DNA of 64,000 bases, taken from NCBI GenBank assembly GCA_016800925.1, contig JABCPU010000090.1, positions 1 through 64,000 of the forward strand. Reading direction: 5' to 3'. How positions within the stretch are numbered: the first letter of the stretch is position 1; the number at the start of each line of letters is the position of its first letter. Positions 54,603 through 64,000 of this stretch are shown one piece after another. This DNA comes from Suillus spraguei. Lineage: Eukaryota > Basidiomycota > Agaricomycetes > Boletales > Suillaceae. A program made the translations under genes and the position numbers. The notes beneath the pieces are model-generated. The model was given only the letters and a program-made list of their open reading frames with translations, made no database searches and had not been told where the DNA came from.

Positions 54603-55501
54603 TTACCAAATAACTTCAGCACCGTCAAACGGTTCGATGGTCACCCCACGTTCTCCTCGTGACTTCCGCAGCTTGTGTCGCTCCAGGGTATATATCTCGT
54701 ATGAAGCAGCAGCGAGCTTCATCGCACGGATGTGGTGCGGGCTCGAGTTGGCAGCCACTGCATGTTTTCGGGACTGCCAGATGCACGTTGCAAGATTCAT
54801 GCCCGTTTCTGGATCTGGCACACCATACCAATACATGATAAGCTAGGGTAAGGTTAGGAAGAACCATTATGACAAGGGGTTGATTGCATACACCACCGTT
54901 AAGCACTGCCTCCTCGTGAGCTAACTTGTCGGCATCATAGAGGGCTGTGCATGCGAGGAGAATTAGTTACATGTCCGGATATGATTGATGGCTACTTACG
55001 TCCACTGTCGCTTCCAGGCAATCGCTTGCTGCGAAAGGCAACACAATACCACTCACGCTCCTCGTCTTCCGGAAGTTCGAGCTCTCTCCAATTGAACGCT
55101 TCGTCGTATGGTACTTCAGCGTAATACGGAGTCGCTGGACGGAAATGGTGCAAAGCGTTGTGCAACGACAACGACACAGGGTCTATATGAGGTAGATGGG
55201 TCTCCGAGAGCAACGGCTGCTGTTCTAGTGATGTATGGAGTAATACCCCGAGTTCGTGGGGTAGAGAAGAAAGTAGCGGAGGTAAGTAGAGGACGGTAGA
55301 CGGGGGGTTTGTGAGACTTTTTGAATTGAATGTGGGGAGCTCATGAGGATCACGCTCGATGTCGATAGCCCCGAGGCCGACGTCCAGATCGTCCGAGTCA
55401 TGCTCAGACTCAGTGCCATCAGTCACGAGACCAATATCTAGGGGGTGCGGTGACTCTAAGCTAACAGGTTCAGCAAGATCGTGGATAAGCGTGAAACCCA
55501 T
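54603..55501 (-). CDS. UPF0643-like conserved fungal protein, 3 exons
   Basis: Exons about 55000-55501, 54894-54944 and 54603-54842, joined by introns of about 50 nt, give 263 aa. The start MGFTLIHDLAEPVSL is chosen because the upstream codons in frame read through a poorly coding stretch. The first half is acidic and variable. The C-terminal third has the conserved block MYWYGVPDPETGMNLATCIW, then QSRKHAVAANSSPHHIRAMK, AAASYEIYTLERHKLRK and RGVTIEPFDG. I link this block to the UPF0643 family (S. pombe PB2B2.08 type) from memory. Molecular function unknown. Confidence 0.65.
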
Positions 55502-56125
55502 GATGGTGCGCCGACCCGGAGTGGAGAAAAAATAATTTAAGGACCCACATAACACGCACACAAGACTTATATTGCAAGACCAGCGCGCACGCGATTCACC
55601 AGCCAGGTGATGAGAATTGCGTTATGTTGCGTGATTTTGATTGACAACAAACAAATTTTGACATTGTCAAAGAATGTTTGCCTATCTTACATTAAAGATT
55701 TCGCGAGTCTCCCCGAGGCCGGTTACGTTGATTGCGGTGGTTTTGCGACGTTATACTATAAGTGATGTCGATGAGTGCCGAAGTAGAGAGCGAGTCTAGT
55801 AACTGCCCTGTTATTGTTCCGAAGTAGAGAGCGAGTCTAACTGTTAACTCCTGAAGAAAGTAGATCGGGTAAAGCTCCCGAATACAATGTACCTTCTACT
55901 TAAAGCACTTGCCTGGAAAAAGCCGTACTACACATAATGGAAGACGTGTATCTAGAAGGTTAACGTTCAGGTGAACAATCTGATATAACAGTTACTTCAG
56001 TTGAATTTACTGCCAGCCAGAAGACCCATAATTAAACATTTTTTAAAACCAATAATTACTTATGTAATGATCATCTCCGCTCGCTATGCTCCGCGATTCC
56101 CCGAGTTTCAACTCGAACTGCACAG
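55502..56125. other. Intergenic region with a 20-bp direct repeat
   Basis: CCGAAGTAGAGAGCGAGTCT occurs twice, near 55779 and 55820, 41 bp apart. The rest is AT-rich promoter-like sequence of the divergent genes on both sides. The frame starting at 56001 is not native; the gene starts at 56126. Confidence 0.6.
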
Positions 56126-56815
56126 ATGGCGGCTACGAAAAAAGCTGCAGAGTCGACTCTCTACCATGTTCATCCGAAAGGTTTTTGGAAGAAATTCCGT
56201 GAGTTGCTTCATTTATTTGGTATCGATTGTCTGTGAATGCCTTTCATTACCAGGCGACGCTGTGGTCGTCAATCCCGAAATCTCGAGTGGTATTCCATTA
56301 GCAGGAATATCCAGATGGCCGCAGCCTGGTTCCAGACCAGAGAAATATTCAGCTCCAGCAACTAAGGGTAGGACATTGAGACTTACTATGGGCTCTGCTC
56401 ATCCTTTTTCTTGTCAGCTTCCGACCCCGCCCAGAATCCGTACTGGAAAAGAGATGTTCGAAGGACATATCCCCAACTTTCTGTTGTGACGCAGCCTGAC
56501 CTATCGTCACTTCTCATCCAACACTCTGAAGCCCAGACGTACGTACCTGTATCCTCTGCGTGGCAGCTCCCACTGACATGTAAACATAGAATTCCTGCAC
56601 CATCAGAAGGAGAAAAGTCGGATGTCCCTACAAAGACCTCAGAAATCATGGACTTGACAGGTGCCATTGCAGCAATCACATCTGCGCACAAGGTGTACGA
56701 CCAGTCAAAACTGCCCCCGAAGGTGCCCACACCCTTCAAGAAGTGGAGAGCCGAGCTTGCGCCGGACGCCCCCCACGATCCCAATGCCTATTTCCCAATG
56801 TTGCTATACAAGTAG
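56126..56815 (+). CDS. NADH:ubiquinone oxidoreductase 21-kDa subunit (complex I accessory)
   Basis: An accessory subunit of mitochondrial complex I, expected in the membrane arm. Four exons (56126-56198, 56254-56367, 56418-56538, 56590-56815) sum to 178 codons, 177 aa, with GT-AG introns of 50-55 nt. Sequence features: start MAATKKAAESTLYHVHPKGF, then VVNPEISSGIPL, WPQPGSRPEKYSAPATK, NPYWKRDVRRTYPQLSVVTQ, and the C-terminal block PTPFKKWRAELAPDAPHDPN ending YFPMLLYK. The conserved ends are those of the fungal 21-kDa family (NUO-21 type). No membrane segment is obvious. The ATG at 56126 is the first in frame after an upstream stop. Confidence 0.85.
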
Positions 56816-58259
56816 TCGACTTTTGCATTTAACTCGAGGAATTTTCCACTTCTTATTCTTGGCGATGAGCCGAGATTTAACCACTATATCTTCCGTGCCG
56901 AGGATGTGCAGGAGTTTCATTGTACCTTTCTACAGACTAAAGCCTAGCAACGCTTTCACTCAGCATACATTACTCAGACGATTATGATAAGCCACCGGCG
57001 TGCTCCCTCTGCCGCTCTTCCAAGGCTGTTGGCATAGATTGATATCAAACGTCATGGAAGAGGGGCGTGAAGGTCCAAATAGGAGATGCAACTCTATATA
57101 TCGGACGAACCGAAGCACGAGGTTAGCAGAGATTTGAGTCTACAGTACGCATAAGTGAGGTGTACAGCGCTTCTTGTTCCTGTCCACCTCACGACACTCT
57201 GAGTGTTCTGAGCATTGGCTAATACTATACGTCTTTTGCACCCGCCCCAGCTCACCCTTCGCATTAGGAGAGTCTCGTGTTCGAACCAGACAAGCCCTAT
57301 GAATTTTGCCCAAACATCGTAACAAACAACAGACACATTTCGCCATTGCAGTTTTGTTCCCATTGTCGGTATCGAAATTTCAAATCAGCCAATCGTCACC
57401 TTCGCGTTTACGCCGTGTCAATCGAGTCTCCTCGCCCCACTAGGCAATGAAGGAGATAGACTGAGTACAGGTGTGCGTCAGTGGTAATAATGAGTAATGC
57501 CCGTGCTCGTCGCAATTTCTGTGAAGAGGATGTAATGTTACATTGATCGAACGTGCATAGCGTATCTACATCTCTATTATCCGTTTGCATGAACTCCTGG
57601 TGGAAACTAGAATATCGATCGAAGAGGTGCGCCCGCATCTACATAATATCCCATTTTCGGCTAAATCATCAAGCCATGTATTACTATTGCGGTTCCACGC
57701 CGATAACTGCTCTTCACTTTCCAACGAATTCATCTTAAAAGGAACGGGGCGTTTCGTTGAGCCAGAGTGCGATACAACGGACTGGTCATGAGTCTAGCCT
57801 GAGGGAGTAGGGGGTGGTATTTGGAAGCGATATTTATAGCTTGGACACACTGTGACGCGGTTTTCTGAGTCTTGCATGGCGGCCGTTTATAACCCCATAT
57901 GATATTGAAGATGCGTCCAGAAGAACTTTGTTAATAATTAGGTGCACACGTGTGAGGGAACTGCGATTTCAGATGTCAGCGGTGTTACGCGGTTGGATGC
58001 AATGCGCAATACCTTTGCATGAATACTTCACGCATCTCATAAACGCAAATCAAATGAGCTGAAAACGCCAATCACAAGTCTCCAACGTGCCCTGTGATAG
58101 TGTGCCAGTGTGTTCTCTGGCACATGAGTGTGCTGCTGTCCTTATCTCAGATGTTATCCCGGAAATGGCATCAACCTCAAGGAAAACATTCAACCACTAA
58201 TATGCGAACTTGCGCATCAGTACCAGTGTTGGAGGGCAGTAAACGTCTTCCTATGTTCA
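56816..58259. other. Long intergenic region
   Basis: No convincing gene. Open frames (57094-57363 minus, 57408-57638 minus, 57553-57791 plus) lack family resemblance and splice structure. A GTGTTCGAACC string near 57280 recalls a tRNA T-arm, but no full cloverleaf can be formed. Confidence 0.5.
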
Positions 58260-58261
58260 CT

Positions 58262-58570
58262 TGAAAAAAATCTGGCGAAGAAACGTTCCTTCTATATTTG
58301 ATGCGGCATACACCCTGTCCCCTTCCATGAAATCAGTGACACCCTCACCGACAGCTTCCACATTGCCAGCAGCCTCTTCAAAAATGAATGATGGGTATGA
58401 CTTGACGAAAAATAAATATGTTTTCTTGGTTTTGGGTCCAGACCGTTTGAAATGATTTTGACGAGAAATTCGCCGGGGCCAGGTGCATCAGTCTGTCTAG
58501 TACCAGCGGCAAAATCCTGTCCAATACCTGGGATCCACAAAGCTCGTTGGGTTGACGTGATGTTGAACAC
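58262..58570 (-). pseudogene. Medium-chain dehydrogenase/reductase N-terminal fragment
   Basis: The minus-strand frame starts MFNITSTQRALWIPGIGQDF, then PGPGEFLVKIISNGLDP, the GroES-like N-terminal domain of zinc-type alcohol dehydrogenase/enoyl reductases. After a frame change near 58440 the homology goes on as SYPSFIFEEAAGNVEAVGEG and VTDFMEGDRVYA, then stops near 58262. The nucleotide-binding domain is absent. It is a truncated pseudogene or a badly damaged gene. Confidence 0.65.
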
Positions 58571-59043
58571 AGCCTATTTTGGGAGTGATCGGGAGTGAAG
58601 CGCAGCAGGTACTAGGAAAGAGTTCCTGCAAGCAGTGCGAAGGAACGGGATCAATTGCCTACAAATCGGAGTGTTGACTCAGTTGTGCCGATTATCACTT
58701 GAACCTGTATAAGTAAATGTCCGATGTGGAAGGAGAACACTAAGTCCTGTACCTCGGATGTGACAAAACCAATCCACGTATGGTTGGGCATTATCAAGAT
58801 ACCGGTTGATCTCGCCAGTAATTATTGCCAGTATACCGGTATTTTGGAGATTGAAGGGTATTCGAAGTCCCATCAGTACGCATAAGTACTCTAGATCTTT
58901 TAGATTCATGAGTGGTTACCAAAATACAAAGCTGTGTCGAGGCCTTAGAATCAAACATGCCAAAACAACTGCCTGAGATGTCCAACGACGCACCACATCA
59001 GCTGCTGCGGGCGCACGCATCAGCTCAAGAGCTGCCTTCGCCA
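58571..59043. other. Intergenic region before the splicing-factor gene
   Basis: Minus-strand frames 58679-58909 and 58916-59224 have no recognisable domain and overlap the start of the next plus-strand gene. Nothing else is seen. Confidence 0.5.
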
Positions 59044-60412
59044 ATGACGCGCATCCATTTCTCAGAGAGAAGAACATGGGGCTAGAGATGAAGACGGGTA
59101 CTGAACTTGGTTTGATTCCGTTAAGGTGTATGGGTTTCGGTGGTGGTGTGAACTTCGTGGGGGGCCGGTGATCGTGAGGCAAGCAACTTTGGCAGCTGGA
59201 TGAGGAATTGTCAAAAAGCAACAAGCCGCATATTCAGTCGCTGGCGTGGATGAAGAGGTCAAGCAATGCTATTCATACACTGACTCCTTAAACTAATAAC
59301 GTCCGCAGACACCAGCCGCGCCCGTGCTCAAACGCACAAATAAAAGAGGAAGGAGCCTGAAAACTACACGTCCTATACGCCTCCAACAGAGCCTTCTGCG
59401 AAGCGTGGCAAGAATGATAGGCCAGCCAAGTCCAAAAACACGGCAGTCTACGTCACTGGTCTCCCTGCAGACACTGAAGTGGACGAAATCATCGAGCGCT
59501 TTGCCAAGTTCGGAGTTATCGAGGAAGATGATGAAGGCGAACCAAAAGTAAACTTTACGCACGCGAGGACGGGTCATTTAGTGGAGAAGCATTGGTGGTT
59601 CTATTTCAAAGAAGAATCAGTGACTTTGGCAGTCAACCTTCTAGATGACGCAGAGCTTCGGATAGGCGATACATCAACGGTCATGAGCGTGCAGAAAGCG
59701 GAATTTCGTCACAAGCATTCAGGCGGGGCTGGAGAGGAAGCGAAACCACGGAAGACGGTGGACAAGAAGAAGATTACCAGAAGGATCGGCAAGATGCAGA
59801 AGTATGTTCCTCCTCTCTTGAGCCGCATTGTCATATCTCTAATCTGCCTGCAGAAAAATTGAGGAATGGGATGACGAAGATGGCTTTGGCCCCGCCAAGA
59901 ATGAGGAAGACGAAATGAACGTAGTTAACAGGAACTGCCGTGTAGTGGTTCTCAGGCACATGTTCTCCCTCCAAGAGCTCGATGAAGATGCATCTCTGCT
60001 ACTTGATCTGAAGGAAGACGTGCGTGACGAATGTTCATCACTAGGAGAAGTCACAAATGTTGTTCTGTATGATGTATGTTACATGTTTCCTACTCCACAG
60101 CCATATCTGATCTGCCTTGTAGAAAGAGGCCGACGGAGTGATGACAGTTAAGTTCAAAGACTCGCTGAGTGCTCAGGCCTGTGTCATTGTACGTCTCTCT
60201 TTCGTTTACCCTCCGGCAAGTATTGATTAATTTGGTCATAGAAAATGAACAACAGGTTCTTCGCCGGAAGACGAATTGAGGCGTTCTTGTATGCAGGCAA
60301 ACAGCGTTTCAGACGCAGCGGAGGGGGCGACGATTTGGACGGAGATAACGACGAAGCAGAAAAGCAGCGGCTGGATGACTTCGCATCCTGGCTCATGACT
60401 GAGGGTGATTGA
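59044..60412 (+). CDS. Tat-SF1/Cus2-like U2 snRNP splicing factor, 5' part frameshifted
   Basis: Proteins of this family carry RNA-recognition motifs and help U2 snRNP and SF3b at the branch point. Well-read part: 59350-59801, 59854-60073, 60123-60188, 60242-60412 with clean GT-AG introns. Motifs: NTAVYVTGLPADTEVDEI (RNP2 of RRM1), then GHLVEKHWWFYFKEESV (RNP1 region), KIEEWDDEDGFGPAK, VVVLRHMFSLQELDEDA (second RRM), MTVKFKDSLSAQACV, and FAGRRIEAFLYAGKQRF. N-terminal homology can be traced from the ATG at 59044 (MTRIHFSER, EDEDGTELG, VKKQQ, AAYSVAGVDEE, TPAAPVLKRTNK) but needs several single-base corrections, for example an A lost at 59340-59350 and a G lost near 59209. Either the gene is decaying or this stretch has sequence errors. 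Confidence 0.82.
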
Positions 60413-60583
60413 TTGGATATAATATCGTTTTTGCATTGAGCTTGCCAGACCATGATGTGAACGTTCAACTTATTAAGTGTATATAATGCATTTCAAGATC
60501 TTTGGACATTTATACCAGATAGCAAATTATGATAGCATAACACGACAAATCAGACCCCTCTATGAAAGAAACGTGTGTGTATT

Positions 60584-63500
60584 TCACCAACAGCTGAGAA
60601 AAGGTTTCGCAGCAACTGTCTCAAATCGCTGGGGCAGGTCAGATCGTTGTCACTGATAGGGGCAAAGAACATACCTCGACAATAACAGTTCGCTTCTGCT
60701 GTTCAAGTTCGTCGACGTTCATCCAGTCTAGGCTATGGTCAGGCTGGCGATACATCCGCCCAGCGTGGCTGTTCCACCTATTATGCTGAGGTGCGAATGA
60801 GTCGACATGAGACATTGACTTAGACATGACCGCCAGATCCTCCTCTGTCACAGAGTTGGCGAGTGAGTGTATATCCGGGACAGAGGTAAGCCCACCCGGA
60901 CTACCAGGCGGGGTGAGTTGTTGTGAGGCCAATAGATCATCGGGTGGAAGTGCATCAGCAGTTGGGATAAGGATTGGTTGCGATGCAGATGACATTCCAA
61001 CATCGACTTCTTCCTCTTCCTCCTCCTCGATGACTGATTGTTCGACGCCAAGCCGTTGCAGTCCGGCTTCGACAACATCCAGGCGTTCAAGATGCTCGAG
61101 AACCGTGACACCTGTCGTACCAGGGTGTACCTTCTGAAACTTGGCAGAGAACGGAACGGGACGATCAGCTTCTGATGATCTCCGGCGAACGGGTGGAGGG
61201 AACTCAGCAGAGTAACTTTGACTGCGTGCACGCTGTGGCAATGGCATGGTGCTTATAGACGGGTGTGGTGATGCAGGTGAACGACCAACACCAGGAGGAC
61301 GAGGTGCTTCTTCCATGATTTCAATTTCGTCGTCCCAAACAAGTGCTTTCGTACGGCGGGTCAACTCCAGCGGACCTGCAATAATGAACACCAAAATTAT
61401 TATTTGACCGCCTCTAGAACTCACCTTCATCCTAGTAGAAGTAGATTGATTAGTTCAACGAACTCAAACGATGACAATTCTGGCTCACCTCATGTTTCAA
61501 AGACTCAATAATGTTGTAAGCTTGACCTTTGATGACAGCCAATTGCCTCTAAAATTAAGGATGATATCGTATTGGTCGTTTGCATCAAGGTACTCTTACA
61601 ACTGACCTGGAACATTTTAGGATGGAAGTCAGGGTCGACTGCAAAAAGTTTACGAAGCTGAAAAGTTGTTTCCTCCCACCAAGTTTTAGAGGTCAAGAGG
61701 GGTAAGAAATGCGCTCGCGTCTTTTCACTGAAAGGACGTCCAATCAAGTTGACAGGGAGATACAGCCACCCATAGGTATACGACCGCCAGCCTCGAGGAT
61801 GCTCATGAGGAAACGAGAGCGAATTGTCTATGGCTGCAATATGTATATGCGGCTGGCGTATATAGTCCGACGAAGCACCGTTAGCTTGAGATGGAGGGAT
61901 AGCATTGACGAAAGTCACAGTAGACTGTGAGGATGATGAATGTATCTCAGCACGGCGCATTTGTGGCATCTGGGGGTGAGCTGAAGGTTGAGGGGCAACA
62001 TCGACTAGCTTTTCGTGGCTGCCTTCACAATACTTGATCATGTAGTTATCAGCTCCACGGTCAGTATTTAGCATCAGGTAGTCTGTTCGCGGAATCAGCC
62101 ATCAGGAAGAATATGGCGGAGAGGGTATCACCAAGTATCACAAGCCTAGTTCAGAGGGGAATGCAGCATGAGAACCTGTGACGGAACTTGAACCAACAAC
62201 GTACTTTTCTAGCTCTTCTCTAAAACTTTGTTGAAGCGCTCGCGACCAATAAAATGGACGTCCAGATTCGTTGTCTTCAGTAACGTCGAAAAGAGCACGT
62301 TCTTCCTCTGGGTCCTCTTCGTCTATGTCTTCGTCACCAGTCCTTCCGCAGATTATTTTCAATGCGCTAAGAAAACGCTTCGTAGGGAGACCTTTGCGGT
62401 GGGATGAATCGTCAAATGTGTCTGCGATAGAGCGGCCGGGCCAAGGATGTTTCCGTAGGAAATCTGATGCATCTGATAATTTGGAGGTGAGTTTATGTAT
62501 AACAAGTAAGTAAAATAAACACAACCAGTGTATCCATGCAAGAAAAACTGCATGCTTCCTATCTTTTCGGGTAGTGGTTTACCTTTCTTGGCTGCACTTC
62601 GGTCAATCCAGTCGTAGAAGAAAGCCTGAAGCACAATGATTTAGCCAGGAATTCCAGAAAGCATACCATGAACTCACAGGGCTAGATAGTGAGACAAGTT
62701 GTGTACGAGGGACAATATTAAGCCCAAGACGTTCGTCAAGCAGGGATCCTGCAGCCTCTGAAATGTAACTGAGGACAGTAAGTGTCATACGGGATGAGCA
62801 ATGGTTCCAAGTTGTATAGAATTACCTGAGATTGGGTATCAGACAAGCCCGTCCGAATGGGATTATCCATCTAAATTGCCGATGTAGCCACTTCGTAGTC
62901 TGAAAAATCTGTAAGTGAAGGTCTGGTCGGGATTTTAAAGACAAGCACTTTAGGATTCAAGCGCCCATAAGGTTCCTCATCTTTAGGCTTGAATACACTA
63001 CATATGACGTATGATGAGTTGTTGCGAATGTGACTGAAGCACGATACTTACGCAACTGTCTGCACTCTCCCATCGACTTTCGCACGAGCAAAGTAGGATC
63101 CAGAAGACCCTTTCACGATCATCTTGGGGTGAATTCCAGCCGATATGGCATTTCGCACTGATTGTGTTAAACTGTTGACCATAAGCTCGGCATTGGATTC
63201 CTAATAATCCTGGCTTACTTGTCGAAAGTCGCCTGGGACATGGGAGGTTTGTGATCAAGCGTTTTGACCTGTGAACCAAGATATTACCACCAGTACATGA
63301 CAACAGGAACCATGCAGAGCATGCATTTCAAGAGTAAAAACCATAAGGCTTACCATGGATTCGCTTCCACTCCCAACGGCAAAAGGTGACGCACAAGGCT
63401 CAAAGACACTCTGCCATATCTCCTTGCGAGAGTAATCTTCGACTTTCTTTTTCCGCTTGACTTTCTGCGCAATAGATTCAGTCCACCTGGAGACGTGCGT

Positions 63501-63710
63501 TAGCTCGAGACTAATATTGTAATTCAGCAAGCCCCTCACTTACCTTTTGAATGCATTGTCTAACTTTCGCAAGTCTATATGTCCTGGTTTGCGTGCTCGG
63601 GCACTGCGTCCGCGGGTAGCCTTAGCAAGATCCTCCGTATTTTGTTCCTCAATGATAGTTTCATCTACAACATCTTGGGGCAACTGTTGATAGCCAGCAG
63701 TGTGGGGCAT
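60584..63710 (-). CDS. LSB6: Type II phosphatidylinositol 4-kinase, 15 exons
   Basis: The enzyme makes PI4P on Golgi, vacuole and plasma membranes. Exons from 63710 down to 60584 total 785 codons (784 aa) with GT-AG introns throughout, including a 14-nt exon (62132-62145) and a 7-nt exon (61425-61431). Start MPHTAGYQQLPQDVVDETII. Kinase motifs: GIHPKMIVKGSSGSYFARAK (nucleotide loop), VQTVAVFKPKDEEPYG (catalytic Lys), LGLNIVPRTQLVSLSS, FLHGY, MLNTDRGADNYMIKYC (catalytic loop), IAAIDNSLSFPHEHPRGW (metal-binding Asp), and LYLPVNLIGRPFSEKTR. After the kinase comes a long Ser/Pro/Glu-rich region with a run of acidic residues (EEEEEEE), then the family's conserved end RFETVAAKPFLSCW. A conserved intact gene; the stop lies at 60584-60586. 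63711-64000 is its upstream region and shows no other gene. Confidence 0.92.
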
Positions 63711-64000
63711 GATGAATCCTGGGAACTGATAAATCAGACGCCTGTACGAAGGCCGTTTTTAATGATTGTTCGTTGCGTAAGGTTGATATGAGCCTCCAGC
63801 ACCGTGCTCTTTAGTGAGCTTTAAGAGTTGAGGCCACGCGTGTTCAGCACTTGCCGAAGCCTTACCACGTTAAACTCGTAACTTAATATAGCCACGAGGC
63901 TGTAACTTATGTCACAGGCTGTGTCCCAACGAAATTCCGTCAAACCGAAATATTTATCCGGACTCGTCGACTACATTGACCAAAGGCCTTCATGCAACGC

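Noticed and set aside
57094..57363. 89-aa minus-strand frame and a GTGTTCGAACC string
   Set aside because: The protein has no family features. The tRNA-like string has no matching acceptor, D-arm or anticodon arm at normal spacing.

Overview
The window reads as nuclear DNA of a filamentous basidiomycete (Agaricomycetes; a Boletales-type genome is my best guess, not proven). The pointers are many short GT-AG introns of about 45-60 nt, a KDZ transposase and a TET/JBP-type dioxygenase, Ty3/gypsy chromoviruses with chromodomains, and repeated protein families that I associate with mushroom-forming fungi.

The window has two compartments. Positions 1 to about 48,500 are repeat-rich and mostly decayed. 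There is a 7.8-kb gypsy element (A, 2061-9874) with a spliced antisense gene between pol and the 3' LTR. Solo or broken copies of its LTR lie at 416-1142, 12234-13905 and 38453-39220. Two minus-strand genes of a repeated fungal family follow (9875-14914, broken by an LTR; 15541-16190), then a truncated Tc1/mariner element (16189-17075) and a TET/JBP-like dioxygenase pseudogene (18342-19647). A KDZ transposase C-terminal half (22074-23408 plus 31638-31940) is split by a second gypsy element (B, 23409-31637), whose gag is itself split by a 751-bp mariner-derived element. A Zn-cluster/coiled-coil gene (32765-34903) is divergent from the KDZ remnant. Three minisatellite fields (19.9-21.0, 35.1-37.7 and 43.8-45.6 kb), three copies of an interspersed repeat packed with GGGTGGGCC motifs, 1.7-kb LTRs of another family and a DDE_1 transposase fragment (47542-48492) complete this part.

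From about 48,900 to 64,000 the DNA is ordinary and gene-dense: gamma-glutamyltransferase (minus), an unknown disordered protein (plus), a UPF0643-like protein (minus), a complex I 21-kDa subunit (plus), a broken medium-chain reductase fragment, a Tat-SF1/Cus2-like splicing factor (plus, damaged at its 5' end) and type II phosphatidylinositol 4-kinase (minus, intact over 15 exons).

Insertion order can be read from target-site duplications and reading frames. The KDZ frame resumes across gypsy B (duplication GCTTC), and gypsy B gag resumes across the mariner element (TA). The repeated-family gene resumes across a solo LTR (ATTGC), which itself carries another insert. The most unusual features are the extra genes in the two gypsy elements: a 297-aa antisense spliced gene with a Zn2Cys6-like cluster in A, and a same-strand third ORF with two zinc knuckles in B, where gag, pol and ORF3 are joined by stop/start junctions. 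Exon boundaries come from reading GT/AG signals and may be off by a base.
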